Below, piece after piece: positions 1 to 7,253 of a stretch of 9,297 bases of DNA. Every line of letters begins with the position of its first letter. Positions within the stretch are counted from its first letter, which is position 1. The position numbers and the translations under genes were made by a program. This stretch comes from Campylobacteraceae bacterium (lineage in GTDB: Bacteria > Campylobacterota > Campylobacteria > Campylobacterales > Sulfurovaceae): assembly GCA_027031505.1 (NCBI GenBank), contig JALVQH010000319.1:1-9297 (forward strand). The letters run 5' to 3'. A model generated the notes under the pieces. It saw nothing but the letters and a program-made list of their open reading frames with translations, made no database searches and was not told where the DNA came from.

Positions 1-613
1 TCGTCGGGATACGGTGAGTGACAACCACTACCGTTGCGTCCAGTTGTTCGCGGGCATTCTCCATCAGATCCCAGATGACACTCGAGGAGTATTCGTCGAG
101 GTTGCCTGTAGGCTCATCGGCGAGAATAAGGAACGGTGTCTTGGAAAGTGCACGCGCCACCCCTACCCGCTGCTGCTCCCCTCCACTGAGCTGCAGCGGA
201 TACATGTCGGCTTTGTCCTCGAGTTTGACATGCTTGAGGAGACGCTGAGCCTGAGTCTGCTGCATATCTACATTGTATCCGGCAATGATCAGCGGGAGGA
301 TGACGTTTTTGGCTACCGTCCATTCATTGATCAGCTTGTAGTCCTGAAAAATAATCCCCATGTGCGTGCGCAGTTTCTGAAGCCTCTTTTTGCTGACGGC
401 ATTCATATCCAGTCCCCCGACGAGCAGGTCGCCGCTTTTGGGAACAATCTGACCGTAAAACGATTTCAGCAGAGTCGATTTGCCGCTTCCGCTCGGACCG
501 GTGATAAAGACAAAATCCCCTTTTCTGATCCGAAAGGTGACGTTGCGAATGATCTCTTTCTCTCCGGAATCGTAGGCAAGAGTCATGCGGTTGGCTGCGA
601 TCACATTAGACAT
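1..613 (-). CDS. ftsE: FtsE, cell-division ABC transporter ATPase (3' end outside window)
   Basis: This is the cytoplasmic ATPase that pairs with the membrane protein FtsX and controls septal peptidoglycan hydrolysis. I read 204 residues from ATG at 613 to the window edge without a stop; the family is about 215-225 long, so only the tail is missing. All ABC motifs are present in order: Walker [10 protein letters not shown] (39-47), Q-loop Gln90 in IFQDYKL, signature LSGGEQQR (142-149), Walker [10 protein letters not shown] (162-170) and the switch His200 in VVVVTHR. The IFQDYKL and GNLDE wording is typical of FtsE and the related LolD/MacB group. The start overlaps the last 8 bases of trmB, which suggests translational coupling. 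In C. jejuni the same trmB-ftsE order is followed by ftsX, which I would expect just left of this window. FtsE is favoured over LolD mainly by this context. Confidence 0.93.
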   Translation of the reverse strand, partial: MSNVIAANRMTLAYDSGEKEIIRNVTFRIRKGDFVFITGPSGSGKSTLLKSFYGQIVPKSGDLLVGGLDMNAVSKKRLQKLRTHMGIIFQDYKLINEWTVAKNVILPLIIAGYNVDMQQTQAQRLLKHVKLEDKADMYPLQLSGGEQQRVGVARALSKTPFLILADEPTGNLDEYSSSVIWDLMENAREQLDATVVVVTHRIPT

Positions 614-1796
614 GGACAAACTCCCCAATCGTATGATGTGCACGCGCATTGGTCAATGAGCGTACCGGCGGCTGAGGATAATACTCGGCCGTACCGCTCC
701 GAACCAGAAGCAGTTTGTGCTCAGGACGGTCAAAGCTGCCAAACGAACATTTGACCAGGACTCCCTCCTCAGTCACCATCCGATAACGGCGCTCAAAGTG
801 AACAAAATGATCCGTCCGCAGGATGGTATTTTCCGGAAGCATCAACAAAGCATCAAGAGACTTCAAAGGTCGTGAGAAGCGAAAGTCGACCTCCCGAACC
901 GGCTCCGGACTCTTCTCTTCGGCATGGAGACGAAGCGTGTAAATGTTTTTTTGCTGACGCTGCCAGCGATCCTCATATTTGCTCCGTATTGCGGCTTCAT
1001 GATTTTTGGTCACGTCAAACCGGCTGGTTTCAGGTCGGCTGAACACTTCAAGAGCATAACGATAATAGCGCTCACTGTCGGTACGCAGTTCCAGCACCCC
1101 TCCCGGGGAGAGTATCCGGAGTGCCTGGGAAACGAACGCATCCGAGATCACCCTCCGGTGGGGTTTTTTGTCCCAGGGGACGGGAAAATGGACGTACACC
1201 GCCGTAGCAACATTGGAGGGAAGCATCTCCAGCAGAAGCCGCGCATCGTAGTTAACCACCCAGATATTGGTCAATCCCTGCAGCTCAATCTGCTTGAGTA
1301 CCTGCTGAACCGAAGGGAGATGTATCTCGATCCCGATGTGGAGAATCTCCGGATGTTTTCTGGCCTGGTAGAGCAGATGCCGCCCGCTGCCAAACCCCAC
1401 TTCGATTGCGAGAGGGCGTCCGCGAGAATCAAGGGTTTCAAAATCCACAATCCGCCTGGCATACTTCTCGGCCAACGGCGGCCTGCCGGGTGAGACGGCG
1501 ATGTTGTCATACAGTACGTCGAGTTTCCCTTTTTCCGCGAGGTACGCCAGCGACCGCTTGATCCGATTTGCATCAAGTGGTCGTGTTGTTTTTTCGGGTT
1601 TGATCAGCCACGCCTCCTCACGCCGATGAAGTTCCAGAGCAAAACGTTCGCCTTCGAAGTGCATCCCGAGAAGCTCCTCCCGGTTGGGGTAGGCACTTTT
1701 TGTAACGGCTTCAGCCCGGAACACCACAGCCGAATCTTCCCGGACAAGACGATCGAGCACCTGAAGCGCAAAGGGAGCTACTTTGATATGGGGCAT
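606..1796 (-). CDS. trmB: TrmB, tRNA (guanine-46-N7)-methyltransferase, long epsilon-type
   Basis: TrmB transfers a methyl group from SAM to N7 of G46 in the variable loop of tRNAs. The chosen start gives 396 residues; the ORF stays open 54 codons further upstream, but that part overlaps the preceding lipoprotein gene and looks like shadow sequence. The start lies 5 bases after the preceding stop. The methyltransferase core sits mid-protein: SAM loop EVGFGSGRH (132-140), GIEIH (155-159), Asp184, HFPVPWDKKPHRR (203-215), RTDSERYY (238-245) and SKYEDRWQRQ (272-281). Ordinary TrmB is about 240 residues. Here roughly 125 residues precede the SAM motif and about 105 follow the core. This extended form is, as I recall, usual in Helicobacter and Campylobacter. 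The family PDPW motif reads PVPW. The stop overlaps the ftsE start by 8 bases. Confidence 0.92.
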   Translation of the reverse strand: MPHIKVAPFALQVLDRLVREDSAVVFRAEAVTKSAYPNREELLGMHFEGERFALELHRREEAWLIKPEKTTRPLDANRIKRSLAYLAEKGKLDVLYDNIAVSPGRPPLAEKYARRIVDFETLDSRGRPLAIEVGFGSGRHLLYQARKHPEILHIGIEIHLPSVQQVLKQIELQGLTNIWVVNYDARLLLEMLPSNVATAVYVHFPVPWDKKPHRRVISDAFVSQALRILSPGGVLELRTDSERYYRYALEVFSRPETSRFDVTKNHEAAIRSKYEDRWQRQQKNIYTLRLHAEEKSPEPVREVDFRFSRPLKSLDALLMLPENTILRTDHFVHFERRYRMVTEEGVLVKCSFGSFDRPEHKLLLVRSGTAEYYPQPPVRSLTNARAHHTIGEFVHV

Positions 1797-1801
1797 CGAA
1801 C

Positions 1802-2488
1802 CTACTTCACCAAAATGGCAGCCGGCGCACTCGGCTGAGAAAAGGCTCCGTTGCTGCTGCGTGCGAGAACCCGATAGCTGTAGCGATACCCTCTGGCAGC
1901 AGAAGCATCGATATACTCGGGCATCAAGCGCCCGGAAATGTTGGCAAGAAAACGCCATGCAGCCGCGGGTTTTTCGAGACGGCGCTGAATGACATAGCCG
2001 GCTATGCGGGGATCGGGGTGAGGCTTCCAGAGGATTTTGACCACACCCGAAGCCCGCAGATATACCTTGACAAATTCGACTGGCTTGAACGCAGAGGGTG
2101 TCTGAACCCGGACGATCTTCCCGTGAGGAGATTCGGAAAGAAGGTCATAAGTACTGAATGTGTAGAGATAACGGCGATTGGGCTCAATGTTTCGATCAAC
2201 ATAATGGGTGGCAAAAGGATCCCCGATGGCGGCGATCTTGACGAAGCGCTGTGTGCGTCCTGCATCAGGGGTTGCCCGGTAAATATTGATCCCTTTGACC
2301 CGGCTGTCCCGGATTGCGGGCCACTCAAACCCGACGCTGCTCTTCTCAACCAGAACGTTAACATTCCGAATGGTCGGGAGCGTTTTGTCGATACTGACCG
2401 TCAGCAAACTCTGCGGATCAACACACCCGTTAAACAAAAATGCCGTCAGCAAAGCGGCGGCGAATGGCATCAGGCTGAAGCGCTTCAT
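1802..2488 (-). CDS. FlpA-like fibronectin type III lipoprotein
   Basis: A predicted lipoprotein of 228 residues. The N-terminus (MKRFSLMPFAAALLTAFLFNGC) is a short signal peptide ending in a lipobox-like FNGC, with Cys22 as the lipidation site; F at -3 and N at -2 are not ideal. Two FN3-like modules follow. Module 1 (about 36-130) has EWPAIRDSRVKGINIYR (55-71), and module 2 (about 135-228) has WKPHPDPRIAGYVIQRR (154-170). Position between an RluD-type synthase and trmB-ftsE equals C. jejuni Cj1279c, which encodes FlpA, a fibronectin-binding adhesin of about 410 residues with three FN3 modules. This protein is therefore shorter. The start is set by the signal peptide and by AAGGAG 7 bases upstream. 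The gene begins inside rluD and overlaps it by 59 bases. The role in a probable free-living organism is unknown; an envelope function is inferred. Confidence 0.85.
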   Translation of the reverse strand: MKRFSLMPFAAALLTAFLFNGCVDPQSLLTVSIDKTLPTIRNVNVLVEKSSVGFEWPAIRDSRVKGINIYRATPDAGRTQRFVKIAAIGDPFATHYVDRNIEPNRRYLYTFSTYDLLSESPHGKIVRVQTPSAFKPVEFVKVYLRASGVVKILWKPHPDPRIAGYVIQRRLEKPAAAWRFLANISGRLMPEYIDASAARGYRYSYRVLARSSNGAFSQPSAPAAILVK

Positions 2489-3404
2489 GGAGACTCTCCT
2501 TGTCAAAATTCCGGGCCAGAAAGTCGGCCATATCTTCAAAAAGCGGGGCCACAATTTCCAGCAAATCCCCTCGGGTCGGATGGGTAAGATAGAGCACGTA
2601 CGCGTGCAGATAAATTCGCCCGATTTTACCCTCTTTGGTCTTAAAACCATATAAGGTATCTCCGAGAATGTGGCGACCGAGTGTGCCGAGATGAACCCGG
2701 ATCTGATGGGTACGTCCGGTGAAAAGCTTCGCAGCGACCAGTGCCGGTCCTCCGGGAACGGCTGTCAACTGAGCAAACTGAGTTTTCGCGACCCTGCCCC
2801 CTTCGACCGCGGCCATTTTGAGACGGTGTTTCGGATGACGCGCGATGGGCGCTTCAACCTGGCGGTCGGTTTTGAGCGGAAGGTTGGTGACAGTCAGATA
2901 ATAGCGCCCCATGCTTTTGTCCTGCAATTGGGCACTGAGAGCCCGATGGGCGGCATTGTTCTTGGCGATCACCAGCGCACCGGTGGTCCCTTTGTCGATC
3001 CGGTGGACAATGCCGTGCCTCTCCTCCCCCGAGAGGGTCGACAGAGAGATGCCCCGCTGCACCAGCCAGTCGACGAGTGTCGGCTCTTTGACCGAGGGAG
3101 CCGGATGTACAACGAGTCCGGCAGGTTTGTTGACCACGAGAATGTCCGCATCTTCGTACAGGATTTCGACATTGAAATCGACCGGCATCTCCTCCCGTCG
3201 CGACGCCTCAACAAAACGGTACGTGATGGTCTGCCCGGCAGCAACCCTGTAGCCGGGTTTCGTCACATGCGATCCCTCCACCTCCACCAACCCTTCACGG
3301 ATCACTTTTTCGATCTGACTGCGGCTGTGCTTCAGAGCAGCAGAGAGGATCTTGTCCAATCGGCCGGATGCGGATACTGTCATGCTCTGTTTCATAGTGT
3401 CCAT
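2430..3404 (-). CDS. rluD: RluA-family pseudouridine synthase, RluD-like
   Basis: The enzyme isomerises uridine to pseudouridine in RNA. RluD acts on helix 69 of 23S rRNA, though the exact target here cannot be read from sequence. The 324 residues show an S4 RNA-binding domain (about 14-62, GRLDKILSAALKHSRSQIEK), the VNKPAGLVVHPAP segment (91-103), the catalytic motif HRIDKGTTGALVIAKN (134-149) with Asp137 as nucleophile, and GRTHQIRVHL (230-239). This domain order is that of RluC/RluD. Three in-frame ATGs lie within the first eight codons (3404, 3395, 3383) and none has a strong Shine-Dalgarno sequence, so the start could be up to seven codons shorter. The last 59 bases overlap the lipoprotein gene, and 28 bases separate it from the EamA gene upstream. 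C. jejuni Cj1280c sits in the same place next to flpA. Confidence 0.9.
   Translation of the reverse strand: MDTMKQSMTVSASGRLDKILSAALKHSRSQIEKVIREGLVEVEGSHVTKPGYRVAAGQTITYRFVEASRREEMPVDFNVEILYEDADILVVNKPAGLVVHPAPSVKEPTLVDWLVQRGISLSTLSGEERHGIVHRIDKGTTGALVIAKNNAAHRALSAQLQDKSMGRYYLTVTNLPLKTDRQVEAPIARHPKHRLKMAAVEGGRVAKTQFAQLTAVPGGPALVAAKLFTGRTHQIRVHLGTLGRHILGDTLYGFKTKEGKIGRIYLHAYVLYLTHPTRGDLLEIVAPLFEDMADFLARNFDKESLHEALQPDAIRRRFADGIFV
2496..2501 (-). promoter_or_regulatory. Ribosome binding site of the FN3 lipoprotein gene
   Basis: AAGGAG lies 7 bases before the ATG at 2488 and fixes this start over the longer open frame. It sits inside the rluD coding region. The bases GGAG-AGT-CTCC between it and the ATG could pair, so initiation may depend on ribosomes finishing rluD. 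Confidence 0.7.
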
Positions 3405-3432
3405 TGTATCATCTTGCCGCTTTACACGAACG

Positions 3433-4326
3433 TCATACAGTAGTTTCCGTCCGGATTTGCTGAACGATCAGTCCGGCCAGAATCAGAACCAGAGCTGCAA
3501 CTGTAGAGGGATAGATCGGTTCTCCCACGATAAAGTGGATCAGCACAAGCGAGAGAAGCGGCGAGAGGAAGATGAGATTGGAAACAGATGCTACTTTGTG
3601 CGTATGCCTGAGTGCCCGTCTCCACAGGAGAAACGTCACGCTCATCTCGAACAGTCCGATATAGAGTGCACCGGCCATCCCCTCCGGTGAGAGGTGCACC
3701 GGCATTTCCCGCCACAGCAGATACCCGCTCATCAAAACTACCCCCACCCCGAAATGGGTGAAGAGTATCACAACGGATTCTCCGTCGATCCGAGTACTAT
3801 AAAGCCAATAAAGTGCCCATAAAATCGTGCTCAACAAGGCATAACCCACTCCGCTCGGACTGGCAAAATGCCAGGAGAAAACCTCACCGTGCGTCGCGAT
3901 GATCACCACACCGGAATACCCCAATATCCCGGCAATCACATCGTAACGACTCAGACGGTGTTTCAGGATCGGCACGGAGAGAAAAGCCAGCATCAGTGCC
4001 CACGTATAATTGATCGCCTGCGCCTCCTGAGCCGGAAGACGTTCGTAGGCTCGAAACAGGGTAAAATAATAGACAAAGGGGTTGATGGCTCCAAGCAGCA
4101 GGCTCTGTCGCCAATAGCGATGCCAGAATGCCCGCCAGGTCTCGAGGTGCCCTCCAAAAATCACCAGCATTCCCAGCACACCGAAAGAGGCCAGCGAGGC
4201 CCACCACACCAGCTCCACCGCCGGCACAAAGCGCAGCGTCAGTTTAAAAGCCGTTGCGACCGTCGACCAGAGCAGTACGGCTGTCAGAGCATACAGGTAT
4301 GCGCGTTTTTGTCTATCCATTTTCAT
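3433..4326 (-). CDS. EamA/DMT-family membrane transporter
   Basis: A predicted inner-membrane protein of 297 residues, the usual length of ten-helix drug/metabolite transporter (EamA) proteins. Hydrophobic segments are spread along the whole length, starting with YLYALTAVLLWSTVATAF just after a basic N-terminus. The two-repeat EamA pattern shows in INYTWALMLAFLSVPILKHR, where a loading helix is followed by a short basic turn, and again in SNLIFLSPLLSLVLIHFIVG near the C-terminus. The substrate is not predictable; relatives export amino acids or metabolites, and many are uncharacterised. The start is uncertain: ATG at 4326 is used here, ATG at 4320 is equally good, and TTG at 4350 has GGGAG in front. 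With 4326 it overlaps dusB by 14 bases. I know of no equivalent gene at this place in C. jejuni, so it may be an insertion between two older gene blocks. Confidence 0.85.
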   Translation of the reverse strand: MKMDRQKRAYLYALTAVLLWSTVATAFKLTLRFVPAVELVWWASLASFGVLGMLVIFGGHLETWRAFWHRYWRQSLLLGAINPFVYYFTLFRAYERLPAQEAQAINYTWALMLAFLSVPILKHRLSRYDVIAGILGYSGVVIIATHGEVFSWHFASPSGVGYALLSTILWALYWLYSTRIDGESVVILFTHFGVGVVLMSGYLLWREMPVHLSPEGMAGALYIGLFEMSVTFLLWRRALRHTHKVASVSNLIFLSPLLSLVLIHFIVGEPIYPSTVAALVLILAGLIVQQIRTETTV

Positions 4327-5311
4327 CCGATGCGCACACGATTGGTTCAAGGCTCTCCCACTGCTGACGCAGCAGGGGCTGCGTAAAAAAACGGATCACC
4401 TCCTCCCGCATGTGTGCGGGATCTTCGATCGTATTGACGGCGTGACGAAAAGCCGAGGCACCAGGATAGCCTGCCCTGGAATAGGTGTGCAGATGCTTGC
4501 GGAACAGGATCGCCCCATACGCACCGTAATGGGCAATCATCTGATCGAAATGCTCCAGCACCACCTCAGCAATCAGGGCACTTTCCGGTGCATCGATCCC
4601 CTGCTTGATCTGGGCAAAAATCCAGGGATTCCCCACCGCCGCCCGGCCGATCATCACGCCGTCACATCCGGTCTGCTCCAGCACCCGACGGGCTTTGGCC
4701 GGTGAATCGATATCCCCGTTGGCGATCACGGGGATCGAGACAGTCCGTTTGGCTTCGGCGATAGCCTCATAATCGACCGGAGCTTTGTACTTCCCGGCGC
4801 GTGTCCGTCCATGCACGGCGATAAAATCCGCTCCGGCCTCTTCGCACACCCGGGTAATCTCTCCAGGGATCTTTTCGACAAACCCGATACGAACCTTGAC
4901 TGAAGTCATCGGTTTGTCCGAGTACCTCTTGATCGTCTCGATTGCCCGTCCGAGGCGATCGAGATCACTCAGCAGAGCACTCCCCTGAAGATTGTTGACC
5001 ACTTTGGGTACCGGACAGCCGGCATTGAGATCGATGATATCCACCCCTTCAAGGGGATTGATCACATCGAGTGCCCGCTTGAGGATCTCCGGATCACTCC
5101 CGGCGATCTGCACCGAATATGGGGTTTCCAATGGGCTTTTTTCGAGCATTTTTACGGTTTTTCTGCTCCCGTAGGCAAGCGCATTTGCACTGATCATTTC
5201 GCTTACTGTCAGATCGGCACCGAACGTTTTGGCTACGCTGCGAAACGGCAGATCAGTAAAGCCCGCAAGGGGGGCGAGCATATACAGAGGTCGGGAAAAA
5301 TCGAGGGGCAT
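4313..5311 (-). CDS. dusB: DusB-like tRNA-dihydrouridine synthase
   Basis: An FMN-dependent enzyme that reduces uridine to dihydrouridine in the D-loop of tRNA using NAD(P)H. The 332 residues form the usual TIM barrel plus helical C-terminal domain. Visible signatures are MLAPLAGFTDLPFR (11-24), the active-site segment LNAGCPVPKV (95-104) with catalytic Cys99, VKVRIGF (138-144), HGRTRAGKYK (167-176), the flavin-phosphate segment IPVIANGDI (193-201) and GRAAVGNPWIF (222-232). The MGCPxxKV-like loop and the overall length point to the DusB group rather than DusA or DusC. The ATG directly follows the TAA of the gene upstream (TAAATG), with no gap. The 3' end overlaps the EamA gene. C. jejuni has a dus gene in the same relation to dksA and rlmH (Cj0123c). 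Confidence 0.92.
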   Translation of the reverse strand: MPLDFSRPLYMLAPLAGFTDLPFRSVAKTFGADLTVSEMISANALAYGSRKTVKMLEKSPLETPYSVQIAGSDPEILKRALDVINPLEGVDIIDLNAGCPVPKVVNNLQGSALLSDLDRLGRAIETIKRYSDKPMTSVKVRIGFVEKIPGEITRVCEEAGADFIAVHGRTRAGKYKAPVDYEAIAEAKRTVSIPVIANGDIDSPAKARRVLEQTGCDGVMIGRAAVGNPWIFAQIKQGIDAPESALIAEVVLEHFDQMIAHYGAYGAILFRKHLHTYSRAGYPGASAFRHAVNTIEDPAHMREEVIRFFTQPLLRQQWESLEPIVCASDENG

Positions 5312-6343
5312 TTATCGGCAGGCGTTTTCGGCCGTGATGAAGTCACGGACTTTGTAGTTGTATTTGTTTTTCTTGAGGACATAAAAAGCACGAAATGCGA
5401 CAAACTCATCCTCTTCGTGTTCTTCAAGAAACTCTTTAGCTTGCTCAAGCATCTCATAACGAAACAGGAGATACAGGTAGGCCGCCTGTGCCCGTATGTG
5501 CTCAGCGGCCGCTTTTTTGAACCAGGCAAGGCTTTCATCAGGATTGAATGCCTTGACGGCACTGCGCACGAGACGCATATACTGGGAGCATGTCAGCTCC
5601 ATGCCTTCAACAAAAGTCTCCATGTTTTCGAGCGTCAGCCCGATATCTTCACCGGCATCGGCACGATCGAGCAGAATCTCCAGGTCTGAAAAACTCAAAA
5701 GATTTGCATATTTTTTCAGTTTGAAAAAGGTTTGAATCTCAAGCGCTTTTTTCAATGCCGCCTCGACAACAGGTTTGGCATGGTGTTCACGCGAACGCAA
5801 AACCTCATCGGCAAAATCACTGTCGGCCGCCAGACGATTGAGTTGGTTCTGAACCAGAAGGGGGTTGTCCTTCTCAAGGAAACGTTCCACTTTTTTCTGC
5901 TTGAGATCGACGACTTCACCGCTTTGAATCTGCTTAATCCAATCCGCTGTCCTGGCCAGTTTCGAAGAGACCCCCTCCGGAAGTGCTTTGAGCTCGAGAG
6001 AGGCACTCGAGAGGAGCGAAGCCCCTTCACGTATCTGCGGTATCGCATACGTGTGGGATCTGGGCTGCCTGATCAAAGACCAGTAGAGTGCATCCTGAAG
6101 TGCATCGGCATCGCGCTGCCATTTGCGTCGGGCAAAAAAGTGACGGGTACCATAATATATAAAGTGAAATATCGTCAGTATAAGCAGCACCAGCAGCGGT
6201 ATCGCTATCCAGAGTGCAATGGGTAGATCGAGGTGAAATCCAGCTACGTCGAGAGGATAACTACCCGGCGTGACGGTATAAACAAACCCGGCAACCAATC
6301 CAATAAAAGCCAGTGAAGCAAAAGTATAAAGTCCCAACCGCAT
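5312..6343 (-). CDS. Conserved two-TM protein with long helical cytoplasmic region
   Basis: The function is not known to me. The 343 residues begin with two membrane helices (about 5-22 and 41-64) separated by a short loop, then the basic stop-transfer stretch RHFFARRKWQR (67-77). A soluble region of about 265 residues follows, rich in Ala, Leu, Glu and Lys and probably all helical, possibly with TPR-like hairpins in segments such as AWFKKAAAEHIRAQAAYLYL. The N-terminal layout (helix, short loop, helix, charged helix) recalls LapA/DUF1049 proteins, with the LapB-like helical repeats perhaps fused behind; this is inference only. AAGGAGA in the 12-base gap after dksA sets the start. The stop abuts the dusB ATG. 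The position between dksA and dus matches C. jejuni Cj0124c, so this is probably a lineage-conserved membrane protein. Confidence 0.8.
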   Translation of the reverse strand: MRLGLYTFASLAFIGLVAGFVYTVTPGSYPLDVAGFHLDLPIALWIAIPLLVLLILTIFHFIYYGTRHFFARRKWQRDADALQDALYWSLIRQPRSHTYAIPQIREGASLLSSASLELKALPEGVSSKLARTADWIKQIQSGEVVDLKQKKVERFLEKDNPLLVQNQLNRLAADSDFADEVLRSREHHAKPVVEAALKKALEIQTFFKLKKYANLLSFSDLEILLDRADAGEDIGLTLENMETFVEGMELTCSQYMRLVRSAVKAFNPDESLAWFKKAAAEHIRAQAAYLYLLFRYEMLEQAKEFLEEHEEDEFVAFRAFYVLKKNKYNYKVRDFITAENACR

Positions 6344-6348
6344 GATGG

Positions 6349-6355
6349 TCTCCTT
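6349..6355 (-). promoter_or_regulatory. Strong ribosome binding site of the two-TM protein gene
   Basis: AAGGAGA lies 5 bases before the ATG at 6343. It occupies most of the 12-base gap after the dksA stop, so this gene can initiate on its own rather than only by coupling. Confidence 0.75.
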
Positions 6356-6712
6356 CTACGTGTGTTCTTTTTCGGTGATCTCCCGACAAGCGATGCAATA
6401 CCGTGCGAAATTTTTCACTTCGAGACGCGCACGCCCGATCGGCTCTTCGCACATTTCGCAGATGCCGTACGTTCCGTTTTTTATTTTACCCAAAGCTATG
6501 TCAATTTCGGCTAATTCGCGACGTTGTTGATCGGCGATTGCATTGTCGATGCCGGTTTCGGTTGCCACAGCCGCGAGGTCACCCTCTTCGCGCAGATCCA
6601 TCCGTTGCATTTGGGAGATCATCCCGTACGCATCTTCGAGATTTTTTTGGATTTGCTCTTTACGAGCCTTCAATTTCTCTTCAAATACTTTGAGCTCACT
6701 ATCGGTCAACAT
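6356..6712 (-). CDS. dksA: DksA/TraR-family zinc-finger transcription factor
   Basis: DksA binds the secondary channel of RNA polymerase and, with ppGpp, tunes rRNA and amino-acid promoters. The 118 residues match the short epsilonproteobacterial DksA. Residues 5-36 and 55-78 would form the two arms of the coiled coil. The tip is EEGDLAAVA (42-50), where D45-x-A47 fits the essential Asp74/Ala76 pair of E. coli, and Asp71 appears replaced by Glu42. The C-terminal zinc finger is complete, with Cys85, Cys88, Cys106 and Cys109 in a C-x2-C-x17-C-x2-C arrangement, so this is a zinc-binding rather than a cysteine-poor form. The start overlaps the rlmH stop by 7 bases, and a weak AGGA lies 6 bases upstream at 6719-6722. 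The same rlmH-dksA pair is found in C. jejuni (Cj0126c-Cj0125c). Confidence 0.92.
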   Translation of the reverse strand: MLTDSELKVFEEKLKARKEQIQKNLEDAYGMISQMQRMDLREEGDLAAVATETGIDNAIADQQRRELAEIDIALGKIKNGTYGICEMCEEPIGRARLEVKNFARYCIACREITEKEHT

Positions 6713-7182
6713 GTTCCATCCTGTTTATGATATGGGTGGTTATGAAGGATGCTCAAGCCCCGAAAGACTTGCTCCGTCAATACTACCTTGATCAATTTAT
6801 GTGAAAGCGTTATTTTACCAAATGATACGGCCATATCACATTGGTTCACAAAAGCCCTCTCAAGGCCGTAAGCACCGCCGATGAAGAGATTGACCACCCT
6901 TCTATCCTTAAACAGTTTTGCAAAGCCGGGGCTGTCAACCTCTTTTGCAGCAGGATCAAGTGCAACAGTATATCCGTTTTTTAAATAATTGTTATAAGCC
7001 TGGGTATAGCTTCGCCTCGCCGCTTCAGCCGAGATATCGTGAGCACGGGCGATCTCCTTGGTGAAAATCGCATGCACCTCCACATCTGCCCACTGCTTCG
7101 CGCTCTTGATATAGTGTTCGATCAGAGGATCGTATAGTTCCTTCTTTCCTTTTTTGTCGATGACATATATGTGTATTTTCAT
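6706..7182 (-). CDS. rlmH: RlmH, 23S rRNA pseudouridine-1915 N3-methyltransferase
   Basis: RlmH is a small SPOUT (knotted) methyltransferase that methylates N3 of the pseudouridine at position 1915 in helix 69 of 23S rRNA, acting on assembled 70S ribosomes. The chosen start MKIHIYVIDK gives 158 residues against about 155 for E. coli. It has GAGGG at 7189-7193, six bases upstream; the open frame runs ten codons further but without support. Key parts are LDPAAKEVDS (75-84), the SAM-knot segment NLFIGGAYGL (98-107), and the conserved C-terminal run LSHKLIKVVLTEQVFRGLSI (126-145) followed by NHPYHK (148-153). Five extra residues (QDGTC) follow the usual PYH end because the stop lies within the dksA start region. 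The RluD-like synthase encoded further along the row may make the pseudouridine that RlmH methylates. This is the first gene of the compact row. Confidence 0.93.
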   Translation of the reverse strand: MKIHIYVIDKKGKKELYDPLIEHYIKSAKQWADVEVHAIFTKEIARAHDISAEAARRSYTQAYNNYLKNGYTVALDPAAKEVDSPGFAKLFKDRRVVNLFIGGAYGLERAFVNQCDMAVSFGKITLSHKLIKVVLTEQVFRGLSILHNHPYHKQDGTC

Positions 7183-7197
7183 GGCAAACCCTCTATC

Positions 7198-7225
7198 TTT
7201 TTCATCTTTCATCTTTCATTTTTCA
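7198..7225. repeat. Four tandem copies of a 7-bp unit (TYTTTCA)
   Basis: On the plus strand the units read TTTTTCA, TCTTTCA, TCTTTCA, TTTTTCA (7198-7225), followed by a partial TC. On the coding strand this is a purine-rich TGAAARA series placed 16-43 bases before the rlmH start. A 7-base period is not a multiple of three, which fits non-coding sequence. The function is unknown. Confidence 0.8.
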
Positions 7226-7253
7226 TCAAAAACCTCATTCGCACATGCAACCC

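Noticed and set aside
1..613. ftsE as a truncated pseudogene
   Set aside because: The frame is open to the window edge with all motifs intact; only the window boundary cuts it.
14..754. A 246-codon open frame on the plus strand
   Set aside because: It is antisense to ftsE and the end of trmB, both of which carry complete family motifs.
2489..2650. Upstream extension of the lipoprotein gene to an earlier start
   Set aside because: The extra 54 codons lie within rluD in another frame and would bury the signal peptide; the AAGGAG-ATG at 2488 is far better.
2670..3443. A 257-codon open frame on the plus strand
   Set aside because: It is antisense to the RluD-like synthase; low-complexity, motif-free translation.
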